The translations under genes and the position numbers were made by a program. Under the pieces are notes generated by a model. That model worked only from the letters and a program-made list of their open reading frames with translations, did no database searches and was not told the DNA's origin. A DNA stretch of 64,000 nt from Orbilia blumenaviensis. Taxonomy: Eukaryota > Ascomycota > Orbiliomycetes > Orbiliales > Orbiliaceae. The stretch spans positions 1,798,001 through 1,862,000 of the forward strand of contig JAVHNS010000002.1 of NCBI GenBank assembly GCA_036872755.1. The letters run 5' to 3'. How positions within the stretch are numbered: position 1 is the stretch's first letter; the number at the start of each line of letters is the position of its first letter. This document shows positions 12,060 to 25,800 of this stretch, piece by piece.

Positions 12060-13132
12060 GATTCCGTCCAGTATGCAATAGACCTTGGTCGTGCACGCCG
12101 ATTGCACGCCTTGTTGATGATCCCTATAAACAACAACCGCCCAGGGTGTCGGTAGTGAAATATGCGATTGGTGCGCGTATGTTGGAGTGTTGATTCCAAA
12201 TGCGACGGTCCGGAGCCGTAGAATATGCGACAGCGAGCGTGACTTAAGTGAAGTTCTGGGACCTTCAGAGGGATGTCGGTGGGTGGTACGACTCGAGAGT
12301 TCTGGGATGGGATGATGTCTGAAGCAGCCGAACTTTTTCTTGGGTGGAGAGACGCGTCGTTGGAAAGCCGCACCCCAGCAACTACAACTGGCCCAGCGGC
12401 GTCACAACCAGAACTTGTGCCTGGCTGAATCCTGCGCTGTGTTTTTTGACTATGACCATGAATATCTTACCACGACTCCGCCATATATAAAGCTGTCCTA
12501 GTACCTTGTTTAAGAAGCCACTCGGGTTTGTCGCTGCTACTGGTACGCACCGGCATGCTCATATCCCTACTCGTTGATATCATCAGTTCAAGAAGGCCTG
12601 GTTATACTTGACCAAAGCTGGGCCGGCAAGCTATCGAGTCTCGTATTCGATTCCACGTCTGTATCAACTGATCAAACGACCAAACAAGCCGGTGCTTTTG
12701 GCCATAATAACCAGCGTAAAAGGTTTCCAGTCACCAGCCAGCCAGCCAGCCAGCCATCTTCTGCCCCCCTACCAGTTCTACAGACTTGAATCTCGCCTTG
12801 TTGGGAAGATTTATCCAGAGGCTTCTCAGTCATTCACAAACCCACAATCTAAAAACCACAGCCTTCACAATAGAAAAACAACAACGTTGACCATCACTTA
12901 CGGGCCTGATTGACTATCTCCTCTCTCGTTCCTTTCTAACGCTCGTTTTTTTTGTTTTCCGTGTCTTAAACCATGCATAATTTCACCTGTCGACACCGAG
13001 CGGCCTACACTATCTGATTTGTCTGCATGCATTTACAACTGACTAAATTCAAAATAGCTTCGACTCCTTTACCACAACTAAAACCTGATAGCGTGAGACT
13101 TAAGGGAGAGAGCTCTCATCTGATCTACCAAA
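12060..13132. promoter_or_regulatory. Divergent promoter region, nup192 / tel1
   Basis: Shared 1073 bp spacer between the two start codons. It includes an ACGCGT hexamer (MCB-like) at 12352-12357, a TATATAA-like stretch at 12483-12489, and a (CCAG)n run near 12735-12755. The tel1-proximal part is C/T-rich. A hexamer of this kind is expected about fifteen times by chance in 64 kb, so it is only a candidate site. Confidence 0.45.
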
Positions 13133-16100
13133 ATGTCTGAGGTGAACCTAACCAAAATATATGGTAAGTACTAAAGCTTCCCTTTCGCAGAGGACACAGG
13201 TAACGATGTGCTAATTGATATGTGAATCGCAGATGGCTTGCAATCCGACAAGTCCACGGATAGGCAGGCCGGTGCGAAAGGTTAGTGCCTCCAATCCGAG
13301 ATATACTAGTCACCCAGAATGCGGTTAACCCAGGTGATATCTAGCACTCCGTGGCTATCTTCTCAAGTCCGATTTTATGTGAGTACCAGATTCCAAAATA
13401 TTAATATTAAACCATCTATCAGTTGCTCATACATAGCTCTAGATACAATATCCCTGAGAAGAACTACAGCAAGATATTTGAAAGTCTGTTCAGAGCCGCC
13501 GTGGCTGAGAAGGGTACAGTCTCACGCCAAACTAGAGAGGCAAGCCGCAATGCGAATATCAAAAAAGTCGAGTATTGCGCGGAGACCATCAGGATGGTGG
13601 TCGAGAGGTGTGGGCATCGCCTGCGTTATAAAACAATTAAAGCATTGATGGCACACTGCACCCAGATGCTACAAGTGGCTAACGATGATGAATATGACCC
13701 GGTCGTTAAGGAGTATCTTCGAATTCTAAACTCACTCTTCGGGAACCGTTCTCACAGCGAACACCTTCTAAAGGACGACTGGACTGAACTGGTCCAGTTC
13801 TGTTGCCAATATCTTGAAGTTCGGATCCGGCGCCAGAGGACCAGAAATGAAGGCTTTGGTCAAATCGGCAGCAGCATTTTGCAGCTCCTTCAGACAATAA
13901 CTTCAACACCACAGGCTTTCAATGTCGAGGGAGATCATCTCCCCAAGCTTGTAGATGTTGTTTTAGCTGTTTACGAGCTTCGTTACACCGAGATCGATGC
14001 TATATTGGCCCTCAATTCCCTTTTAGAAGCTCTGACGGCCAATCACCTGGAGTATACCACGAAAATTGTGAGAAGAACAACAGCGCATCTCGCTGGAAAT
14101 TGGAAGAATATAAAGTCCTTTGCGATGAGAGAGCACCTCGCAGTCCACCTTGTTCTCGGACTGCCCCACATACATTCCTTGCTGAAATCCCCCTCGGAAA
14201 ACGTACTTCGGGATAACCTCACAAAGTTGTTGGATAAAATCGTCGAAGAACATCTTAAGGACTCCAAGAAGCCTTTGGAAATCAATGACATTACATTTGA
14301 GTGTCTGTTGCCATCCAGCTCTAGTCAGAGGAACCCGTTACGGACCTTCGCTTTCGCACTCCGTCTTGGTGCGTCCAGTAATGAATACGGCTGGATTATC
14401 CCACAATTGATAGCAGCTATAATCTACAGCCTCCAACAAGATGTTGAGGATTGCACCCTAGCAATGGATATCGATAGTGTCGATGGCGTTGGCATAAAGC
14501 GTCTAAAGCTTGGATCCAAGTTGGACGACATGATTAGAGACCTTAGGTCGCCAAAAGAAGAAGGTCAAAGGATTCTAGTCATGCAAGTTCTATGCTTCTA
14601 TTTCAATAAATGGATCCCTGATCTTGCAACAGCCGAAAGGGGCCTCGAGCTGATAGCGCAGCTCTGCTCAAACGAGGATACGGAACATGCGTCATGGGGC
14701 ATGCTCGTAATGGCAGTGTAAGTGTATTCTCCTGCTAACTGTATGTTACTTAGCCTGTGTGCGTTTGCTGATAGTTTAATGCAGGTTATACTCGAATATA
14801 AACTCCAAGGAACTTGTGAAATCGTTGAATAACTTGGAATTATGGAAGACTGCTATGAGAAATATAACTTCACCTTCAGCATGCCGCTCAGCATGTCATT
14901 TACTCCGGATTATGCTTTCGGAGAATATATTGACATTTACGGAGGTCAGAGATTCAATCGACGACCTTGTAGCCAAAATCGAAGCCCAGGGCCCTGCAAT
15001 TGTGGCGGATTCTACCGTTGCTTTTTGGCATGAAATCGTTAGACGTCGAAGAGAGAATCCCGCAATTTCAAAAGTTAACCTCGAAACGAGGATTTTCCAA
15101 TGGTTTCTAATGAAGTGGCGGCCTGGTATGTCCTATTTCCTTTTTCCCTGGGTTGATTGATTGTTAACTGTACCGCTCTCAAAATATAGGGGCGCTATCT
15201 GAGGACAAAGAGAGCAAGGCATCTGTCCCTGAAATCAGCTCTCTCGTATCTCTTTGCTGTGGCCAAGAATATTATCCATATACCACTTACCCTAATGTCG
15301 TGAGTGGAACTATCGGCAAAGCCATACAACGGAGCGCTGCCTCTTTGAACCCCCTTTCATTCCTGCTTCTTGGAAACATGGGCCCAGAGGGCCATTCAAA
15401 ATCACAGGGCTCCTCAGCTCGAAAATACTGGACAAAACCTGCTGTCACAAAAAGGTCCATGGAAGCTGAAACCCAGATGATCCAATTCTCTAATCAGCAG
15501 CTCGATGACTTTTACGATAAATGGCCCCTCGTACGAAACAAGGAAAACACCGGGAATATCAGTAGGGGCGGTGCGGAGAATGTTATTAATTTTCTTGCTG
15601 TCGTCTCGATCTTTGGCGTCTTTCTCAACCAACCCGAAACGAAGACTACAGAAACATTCTTTAAAAAATTAGCCCGGGTCCGATCAACTTTTGAAGAATA
15701 TTTCAGTCACAAGAGAACTGATATGGATGTTATCAGCGGCATAATGTCGAGAGTCAATGAATTCCTGCCGCAACTTCGTTGTCATAATGAGGGATTGGAG
15801 AGCCACCAATGGAAATTGGCCGAGGATAACGCTCTAACTCAACTTTTATCAATGCTCGACGTTGTTGTGTCATCGAAATTACAACTTGCTAGATTGGGTG
15901 TAAGAGACGATGATGAGGCCGACGAAATGGATCTTGACGACATTATTGGCGATGGCACTACTGCTGAAGAGCAAGCATTCAATGACATGCCTAGGGAATT
16001 ATACGAAGCAATCAGCTCCCCTGATACCGCGAAGATGACTATCTACGAGGCTCTCCGGTTTCACGCATCTGTATCCAAACTTAAAGACTCCAGTAGAGCC

Positions 16101-19100
16101 TATAAACAGTTTGCGTCCTTCCTGGAAGGTCTGTCTCCAGTACAGCTGATATTGTCAAGACCAATCATAAATGAGTTCTTAAGCGTCGATTCTACCCTTT
16201 CAAGAAGCGAGCTTGCAGAACTGGTCACATCTGTTGTTAGGAAATTGCTCTCGGCGTATGACTATGAACGATGCGAAGTCGGAACAATGATATGCATCGA
16301 AATTTTAACCAATCTGATCAAACTATGGGCGCCACAAACTAACGATGACGACCTCTATAACCATTGTGAATCGATCTATAATTGGTTAATCCTCGCCGTC
16401 TTAGACAAAAAGGCTTTGTCATATAAAATTCGCATGGCGATTGCAAAACTGCTACAAGATATGCTCTCCATCAACATTGCGTACGGACAAAGGCCCGGGT
16501 CGAAATCTCTAAGAACAAATTTTCTTAGGCTACTTCAAGATGAAGATATCCGGGTACGCTACCTGATGGCCGACTACCTACCAACTTTGTTCTCGTTTTA
16601 CTCGATCGAGCTTCACGCCCGTGTCTATGATGATATAACGAAATATCTTGAAGCTGATGTCGACAATCTAGAAGGTCTGGCCATGAGAGTGCACAGCCTA
16701 TCGAAACTAACATCAGCATCTTTCCATGTTATGAAGAATTCGGTATTTCACATCTTTGAAACGGCGTGGAGAGTCCCGCACTCGAAGCCATACGCTGCCC
16801 GCGCGATATCCAGTGTAGCCAAAACGCTTAAAAACGGCGACCCAAAACAAGTGTTCGGACTTTTCAAGTCCCACCTCATACACCTCTTTCTACAAGAGGA
16901 TGGAAAACTCAGTGAAGAGTTCCCATATTCAATATTCGGATATTCAACTCTCGCGGAGCTTTATTCAGATGCAGAGGAGGAGCTTGTCGCTCAGCTTCTC
17001 ATGTTCAACCGGGATGAGGATGCGAATGAGGTCGCGGAAACTCTTATGGTTTCCTATGACTCTTTGATCCAGAAGAGTTTCCATAAAATCATAGCATACA
17101 GTACCGCTTGGGCTTCAAGCTTTTCAAAGGATAACCAAAGATCCGGAAAGAGCAGCGCAGATGGAAGGATCCGAAAGCGTCTTGGAGATGGGATATACAG
17201 TGAACTGATGGGCGAGAAACTGGCATTAATACTATCAACATTCTTCGAGATTTACACGGAAGATGACGACCCCGAAAAGTCGACACAAAATAGTCAAGAT
17301 GACAGCGCCAACAGGGAGCATCATCTTGCACGGAACGCGTCATTGAGTGGCGCATGGGAAATCATGAGGTCCATTCTTTCTATCAACCATTCTACTACAA
17401 AACTTGGTCAGGTCACTAAACCAGCCTTCAAACCGAGAGTTATCGTCACTTCTGTTAACTACATCTGCGGCAAGGTGAATATTGGAAATGTTGCTACGAT
17501 GTGGGATGCTCCCCTTTATACGTTCATCGTCAGACGACAACTCGAGATGATCCAAGAGGCTCTCGGAAGTATGCAAAGCTGTGTCGTCATCCGTACGATT
17601 CGGTTCATTATTTCACTTGCAGGAAGGGTAGCAGTTGAAGGTTATCCATTAGAGCTCGCCATCCACGGCCTCATACCATATCTCACAGATCCAGTCTGTA
17701 CCAGAGATACTATCGGTATCCTTCAATATCTCTTTACCTCTGGCCAGGACCATCTTATCAAGGTTCCAAATTTTGTGCTATCTTCTAGCCTTACCATTCT
17801 AGCTTCAATGAACACCTTCCTCGACACCGAAATATCCACTCCAGCCAAACAGGCGCAGATGCTGGATTGCAGGGATGGCGCAGTCGCATTCAGACAATGG
17901 CTAGCCGAATACCTACAGAACTATAAATCGTCGACCATTAACGAGAACCAACAGACGACTTTCCAGTCCATCTCTAGCGCGATTATTGACAGTCAGAACC
18001 CTGGATCGGATAACATCCTTCTCAGAAGTCTGCTGCGTGATGAAAATACCAGCTCTGAGAAACTGTTGAACGAAGCGACGAAGCGGACGGCGTATGCCAT
18101 CCTCGGAGCTAATTTCCATAGATCACTTCACGGCGCCCAAAAGTGGGTACAAAGCGATAAAGAAGCACTTAATATCGGCAGGATTCTTTTCAGAATCTGT
18201 AGAAGCTTCCCTACGAGTGATGAGTTTCTTCTGTGGTCGGCTCGGGTGTTTGGGCGCTCTTTTGCTGCAAGTGGAATTGTCCTTGACGAATGGACGCAGG
18301 AAAGTAGGGTAAAGGATCTGTTAATTAAGGATTCCCAGGCTCTACCCGAAGGAACTGCGTCCAAGATTTCTCTACTGAGGTTAGTTGAGACATATTTAAC
18401 GAGCGTAGCGAAAGACGAGGTTGGAGTAGCGGAATCAACTATTCGCAACATAGTTTTCCGAGATGCATCTTTAGGAAACAGTACAGACAGTATCGTCGAG
18501 AAATATGTTTCTGGGCAAGTTATCACGGCCATGCGGTGGATGACGATGCAACCACCACTATACTCTCTCCCTGATGAACCAATAAGACTACCGGAGACCT
18601 TGAGAGTTCTGAAAAGAACTGACTTACCGGAATTCAAGACGTGGGTCAAACAAGTTACTATCTGGCTATCCAGCAATATTCAGGATGATAGTATATCTGT
18701 CAATCTGCGGCCGCTACTATTATCCGTGGACGACTTCTCAGAAAAGGCTCTACCATACCTTCTTCATATCGTCCTTTTGGAACAGATCCTAAGCAACCAA
18801 AATCAAGTGAGAGTTCAGGTTTCAAGCTTCTTCGCTGACTGTTTTTCGAACTGTTCCCCGGATGTGACTCCATATATCTCAGTCCTGCTGGAAGGTGTCC
18901 TATACTTAAGAACGCAGAGAATACCCGACGAAGCCACAGCTTCAGAGCGGGACGATTGGATTGAAATAGACTACAGGGATGCTGCCAGAGCGGCAGCATC
19001 ATGTAATCTCTTCAAAATCGCTTTGATGTTTGTCGAACTACATGTTTCGCACACCGGAAAACCTTTCGATGATTCTGATCTCCTCCTCAAAATCTATCAA

Positions 19101-22100
19101 AATACCGGAGAACCTGACTCATACTACGGTGTTCAAAAAACCCAAACTTTGAAATCTGTCATGCAAAGATTCGCCTTTGAGAATGATGGGTGGAAGAGTT
19201 TGTCTTTCCAGGGCGCTCGATTGGAAAACCACATGCTGCACCTTCCTCCCGGAAACCCGATATTTGACGCGGAGACGGGAATTGGGACCGTGAATGCTCT
19301 AAGTGCAATTGGTTTGAACGCTTTATCATTCAGTACTTTACAATCCCAAGGAGAGGCCGGGGGTGGTGGAGGCGGGGGGCACGAGGACAATACCTTCCAG
19401 ACAGCATGGAAGCTTGAACAATGGGATCTACCATGTCCTGATAGTTACACTTCTAACTCTAGCGGGATTTACAAGGCACTGCAATCTATAAACTTAAAGA
19501 CAGAAATGAAGGCCGTAGCGACATACCTGAACGAGCCTTACCTTGCATGCCTACAGCAGGTCCTGTCACCAGAAAAGACAAGCCTCGGACTGTCAGCCAG
19601 TATGCGGACACTTGCAATGCTCTGGGAAATCGAAGAGGTCCTGAGCGCTGAAGATGGGACTTCATTGCGGAGAATATATGATAACCTATATTCTCGTGAT
19701 AAGTGGATGGAAACTGGAAGGTGAGTTTTAAAAATCCTTTATATTTTAGGGGTCTTTACTAATTATAAATATAGTTTTAACGATGTCGATGACATCTACT
19801 CCGCTCGAATGGCTATATGTCGCTCAATGGTCAAGCGAGCGCATCTAAGAGCTAATGCTCGGGTCGAAATCCAATCGGCTCGACTACTAGAAGCAAAGAC
19901 TCTCATAAAGATGTGCCAAATCTCGCGCAGTCATAGTATTCTGCAAAAGTCGTTGACCACATCTGTTTCTTTGAGCGAGATGATAGGGCCTTGCAGAGAT
20001 ATCGGTGTTGAAATTGAAGCCGCTGCTACACTCGAGGCTGCTAGCGTTCTATGGGATCAAGGAGAAACATTACCAGCAATTGGCATGCTCCAACCACTAC
20101 TCGAGATGTCAAGACAGGATAACAACTATCTAAAACAGGCTATTCCAATTAGTCGCCCGGAGCTTCTGGCAAAGACAGCGACCTGGACTGCTGAAGCCCG
20201 CCTTAGGAAACCAGATTTCGTCATGGAAGAATATTTTATCAGAGCTGTGTTCGAACTCGAAAATGGTTTGGTGACTCCTGCAGATGGCAAAGTCTACCAC
20301 CAGTTCGCCATGTTCTGCAACTCCCAACTGCAAGACCAAGGAAACCTCGAAGATCTCCAACGGGCTGAAAAGCTCATGAAACAAAAGGAGGAAGAGTTCC
20401 TAGAACTCGAACGTTTAGTTCGGACTGCCGCTGGTTCAAAACAAGATAGTTACCGCAACTACCGTCAAAAGGCGAAAGTCCTACTGACAATTGACAAAGA
20501 AGAGTATGAACGTCTTTACAATAATAGGCAAATCTTCCTAGAAAAGAGTTTAGAGCACTACCTAAAGTGCCTTATAACCTGCGATGACTACGACAGCGAC
20601 GCCACCCGGTTCTGCTCCCTCTGGCTCGAACATTCCACTAATGAAGGTGCAAACACAGCTGCAGAAGCCGCTCCCTTAACAGACGTAGCATCCAGAAAGT
20701 TCATCCCCATGATGAACCAACTTTCCTCTCGTCTTCTCAACGAAGAAGACAAATTCCAAACCCTCCTCTTTATGCTCATATTCCGAATCTGTAGGGACCA
20801 CCCGTACCATGGAATGTACCAAATCCTCGCTCTGGATCGACAAGCAATACGACGGGACAACAAAGACCCATCCGCAGTCGGTCGTCAGGCATCCGCAAAG
20901 CGTCTGCTCCGCATGCTTTCCGAAGAAAGTACCTCGAGCGTGTTAACCCATAATATAACCACCGCTACTCACCACTTCATGAGTCTAGCCCAAGAGAAAG
21001 TAGAAAAGAAATTCAGCAGCGTATCATTCAAAAGACTCCTCCCTCGTCAATGGAAAACTTTCGACCAAGATATTCCCAAATGCAAGATAGCACCCCCGAC
21101 AATGCGTGTGGAAGTCCGAGCGGATTGTTCATACGCCAAAACACCGTTTATGAAAATGTTCGAGCCAGATATTGGTATCGCATCTGGTATCAGCATGCCC
21201 AAAATCCTAGCCTGCAGAGCATCAAACGGTCAACGATACAAACTCCTCGTCAAAGGCGGAAACGACGATCTTCGTCAAGACGCAATCATGGAGCAAGTCT
21301 TTGAACAAGTCAGCGAACTACTCCAAAAGAGCAGAATCACCCGCCAGAGAAACCTCGGTATTAGAACGTACAAAGTCGTCCCATTATCCACCACAAGCGG
21401 TATCATAGAATTCGTTCTCCACACAGTCCCACTCCACGAATATCTCCTCCCAGCCCATCAAAGCTACCGACCAAAGGACTGGCGAGCTCCGCAATGCAGG
21501 AACGAAATCCAAAAGGCACAAGATAAATCGCGGGAAGTCAGGGTCAAAGTCTTCGAACAGGTGATGAAATACTTCCAACCTGTCATGCGGTTCTTCTTCT
21601 TCCACAAATTCGTAGGACCGGATGAATGGTTCAGCAAACGCCTCGCATACACAAGAAGTACGGCTGCAATTTCAATCCTAGGCCACATATTAGGACTTGG
21701 AGATCGCCACGGCCACAACATTCTACTTGACGAACGCAGCGGAGAGGTTGTCCACATTGATTTAGGTGTAGCATTCGAACAAGGCCGTGTCCTACCTGTT
21801 CCAGAAGTAGTCCCCTTCCGACTAACAAGGGACATCGTAGACGGCATGGGTATCACCAAAACCGAAGGCGTCTTCCAACGCTGCTGTGAATTCACCCTCT
21901 CAGTGCTTCGTGATGAAGCCTACAGCGTCATGACAATTCTAGATGTCCTTCGCTACGATCCATTGTACTCATGGACAATCTCCCCGGTCAGGGCGAAGAA
22001 AATGCAAGAGGAGTTAAGCGTTCAAAACAATAACGACGCTGGGCCGAAGAGAGCCGGTGAGACAACGAATGCAAGCGAGGCAGATAGAGCCTTGACTGTT

Positions 22101-22279
22101 GTGATGAAAAAATTAAGTAAGACATTGAGTGTGCAAGCGACAGTGAATGAATTGATTACCGAGGCAGGCGATGTGAGGAATTTGGCGGTTTTGTATGGAG
22201 GTAGGTTTTTTTCCCACCCTTAGTATGCCTTGAAGTTCTCTTACTAACAATTGGTATAGGTTGGGCGGCGTACGTGTGA
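13133..22279 (+). CDS. tel1: Tel1/ATM-family PI3K-like protein kinase
   Basis: Eight exons: 13133-13163, 13233-13280, 13345-13378, 13437-14717, 14785-15125, 15190-19720, 19775-22200 and 22260-22279. They sum to 8712 nt and 2903 residues, typical of fungal Tel1. The protein senses DNA double-strand breaks with Mre11-Rad50-Xrs2/Nbs1 and maintains telomeres. The N-terminus contains a TAN-like motif, L13-x3-K17-x2-D20-R21-x3-A25, encoded by the tiny second exon; this supports the three small 5' exons. A long HEAT-repeat solenoid follows, then the FAT region. The kinase domain runs from about residue 2535, with LVKGGNDDLRQDA (ATP-binding region), LGLGDRHGHNILLD (catalytic loop, about 2729) and HIDLGVAFEQG (activation segment, about 2750). 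The FATC tail is completed by the last 20 nt exon (YGGWAAYV). All catalytic residues appear intact. Confidence 0.95.
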
Positions 22280-22861
22280 TCTATTCTACAATTTCCTATC
22301 TTTTATTTTAATACTTCGATTGCAGCCCGTGATCCATAAAGTAGTGGTTATTTATCATTCTGTAGGGGCTAGCCTGCAAGGCTTAGATAACAAAATCGAT
22401 AGATATCTTTCACTTTTACTATATACACACCGATAGCTAATGTAGTGATCGGCTTTTTATTTTTATTAAACTTTGTACTATATATATATATACCAATAAG
22501 TTGTAGATGAACCGGTCGTCGGTATATCGACCGTTGAAGTGTTCCCAAAAGAAGAAGGCTAAAACACCACAAAACACCGTCAAATGCATCAAGCCCCCCA
22601 AACTTTTAGCCACCATTGGCAAATGCAGCCCAAAAGAAACACCCCCTCGATGGTAGCAACTCCAAACGAAAGGAAAAAATTGTCTCCCTAAGAGTCCGAA
22701 GGGGGGAAATAAGAAGAAAGGGTGGGAAGGGGTAGTATGTATAGATACCCGCATGTAAAACCCAACAAATCAAAATCGACAAATCAAAATCAACAAACCG
22801 AAATGTACAATGATCATAGGAAAAGAATATACAAAGAACTGAAAAGTGGGTCAAAAAAATG
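22280..22861. other. Intergenic, convergent 3' ends of tel1 and mip1
   Basis: Both flanking genes end here. The spacer includes an AT dinucleotide run near 22478-22492 and G/C-poor sequence. No coding or RNA-gene signal is visible; it presumably holds both 3' UTRs. Confidence 0.6.
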
Positions 22862-25800
22862 TTAACGGGACACAATCGATTTTAGTCTTCTCCCTGAGCT
22901 AGACGACCCACGGCCCCGCTTTTTTGGGACATTCGTCGGCGACCCTTCAGTTGTTCCTGGGATGTTCCATCCATAGTCGTCTTGCGGAGCGACTTTTACC
23001 GGGCGACCCTGCATATTAAGATGAGACCATGGATCCGTACCTTCATCGGACCAAGCGTACTCATCATACACCGTCTTCTTATCCCTCGTAAATGTATGCC
23101 TCATCAACTCCGGGGCCTCGGTCCTTATCTCTTTCACAACCTTTGCCAAATCCTTGTCGTCTTTGGCGATTTGGGCTTTCATCTGATAGATGTTCGATTG
23201 CGATACCTCGGCAAGTTGCTCTAGAATAGGCTGACGGTGCTGATATTCAATATTTTTAAGCGTTTCGGGGTTGATGGTCTCTTCCCCTAGTGGCAACATG
23301 GCTTCTTCGTTATTGATGAGGCCCATCATATCAATGGACTCGCCAGATGGGATTTTATTAGGATTGGAGGGGGTTATGCAATCCAGGTCGACTTCTTTTC
23401 GCAAAACATGATCGATATCAACTGCAGAGAAGAACGCGCAGGACTGTGGTAGATCGTTGATGCCCATCTGTTGTGAGAACATGGACCGAGTCCAGATGTT
23501 GGCGATTTGGAGAGCCATAGCTACTTTATAACGGTCGCCCCACTTGACTATATACCGGATTTCATCGTGCACCGTTATCATAAGTCGGGCGTCGAGTTTG
23601 TACTGTTGGATAAGATAGTCCATGGAAACAATGAGGAGGTGAAGGTAATCAACACCAGAGCTTTGGATCGCCCAGTTGATTCGCGACGTCAGGAAATCAC
23701 CCTTGTTGATATGTTTCTTTTGTAAAGCTTCTGTGATACCGGCTCCAAGTACTGGTGTTCTAGGGAGCTCTTGTTCGGCAAATTCCTCCAATTTATTGAA
23801 GACAAAGCTTTCAGTCCCTCCACGCCAGAAGGCTTTATCAGAAAGCAATTTCTTCGTTGTCTTGATGCCCTTCGTCACAGTGTAAAGGTTTCTTGCGATT
23901 TCAGTTGCTTGAGACTCGTTGACTTTCGGGTTGAATTGTCGCAGTAAACTAGCTGCGAACTTCAGACCTGCACCATAAATTCTTCCATAGTTGAACACCT
24001 TCGCATTATTTCTCGAGATACCTAAAACGGATGCCGTTCGAGAATGCATATCCGTCCCGGCAGCCTTCGAGCCTTCGAGTGTCATAAATCCAATAGCATT
24101 GCCCCCATGCATTTTGAATTCCGCGTCACCAATCAAACTGGCAATCCAGAGTTCCTCCGAGCTGTTCCCGATATATTAGTATTACGCCGCTTAAACGATA
24201 ATAAAAAGCTATATAGACTTACTCAACGTCGGCACCTACAAAGCAATAGCCTGGGGGTGCTTGAATCATCGCCTTAAGTTCGGAGCCAACTCTGTTCTTT
24301 TTCGCATTACTCGCTGTTAACCAGGTGTTTTCGATTGCTCTCCTCGTGATAGTTCCCATTGTGATGATTTGAGGTAGAATCAACCCGAGGCCTTCTGTTT
24401 TGCCTTGTAGGCCGTCCGGATCTGGGGAGAGGTTCACGGGATGTGCCACTAATTCATTCAAAGGAGCTGTCGGATCTGGCTTAGAATCAAAGCCCATTTC
24501 CTTGCCATTTTCCTTGTCCTCCCAAACGACAAACTGTGATTTGATTCTCTCTCGAGCACTGATCCAGTACGAACAAGCGGCGTTCATATCAAGAGCTTCT
24601 TTAGCCTGAGGGAACTCGGACGTCAGGACCCCATCTTCGAAGTACCTCTGGTAGCTCTTAGCGAGGGGGTTGACGCAGCGTGCTTCTGCTCCTCCATTGT
24701 GAGGAAGCTTGTAGTATACAGCTTCGTTATCGGCCGCAACATGCGGGTTTGGTTCATTGATCAGGTCCAAGACATTGCATTGAACCATCGGCGTTTCCGC
24801 ATACTTGTACACATCAGAATTAGGTACCCGAAAAGTCCATCCGTATTTATCTGTCCAAACCAACGGATAGCCATCCCATTGTAGTCTCAGCATCAAAGTT
24901 GAAACCCGAGTTCGGACAGATATATTCATATCAGTCGAGGTTTTGAATAAATCCCTGTACCATTTTGGATAACCAGGTAGCTTCTGTCTTGCGACGGGAA
25001 TGAGAGGATCGGTAGGTTTCTTTTGCTTCTTATATCGAACTTCCCTACCACTCCAGTCCAACTGACTAAGCCAAGCATTTTCCTGGGTCCATGGGTTTTC
25101 ATTGATATTCTGAATCCTGTCTTCCGCTAAAACTCGGTCAGCATCTAGCTTCTGTTGAAGCATTCCCATCTTCCTCCCTATATCATCTATCGTAGCCTTC
25201 GCTGCCTCCTTCCTGTTGCTTATTTCTTTCTGAGCCTCTGCCTTTGCTTCCGCTTCTTCTTCTGTGACCTTCTTTTTTTTCACAACTTTAACGGGCTCAG
25301 GTAACGACGGCACGCCAAATACTCCAACTTCAAGGTTCACTTCTGGTGGAGCCTCTGTAACTTTGGTTTTTTTCTTAATCTTCCTCCCCAATAATTTGTT
25401 TCCTTCCGATGTAATCTCAGCAAGGGTATTATTTGCCTCAATCAATTGGGCCCTCAGTCCTTGGATGTCCTCCGCTATAGCATTCCTTTCCTCTTTTGGT
25501 ATCAAGCCAAAGCCAAGGGAAGCTGCCTGTTCCGTCAAAGATTCTAGGTGGTCCTTGACCTTAGTCAACAGCCCATTATATGTAGCCTCGGAGTTTGCGA
25601 CGTAGTTTGACCATGATTGATTAACAGGCAACAATAGGGATCCCATATGCCTAAGGGCCGAAAAGCTGACCGGGTGGGGGCATGTTTCGAGAAACCGTGG
25701 AAGGACCTTTTTATAGACTTCATGTGTAACCTTGACATCGGTAGCGCAGTATGCAAGACACTCCCGAAGCCTTGGTTTCAAATCATCCACGCTCTTCATT

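Noticed and set aside
17334..17339. Further ACGCGT hexamer inside tel1 coding sequence
   Set aside because: Hexamers of this kind are expected roughly fifteen times per 64 kb by chance; a coding location gives no regulatory support.
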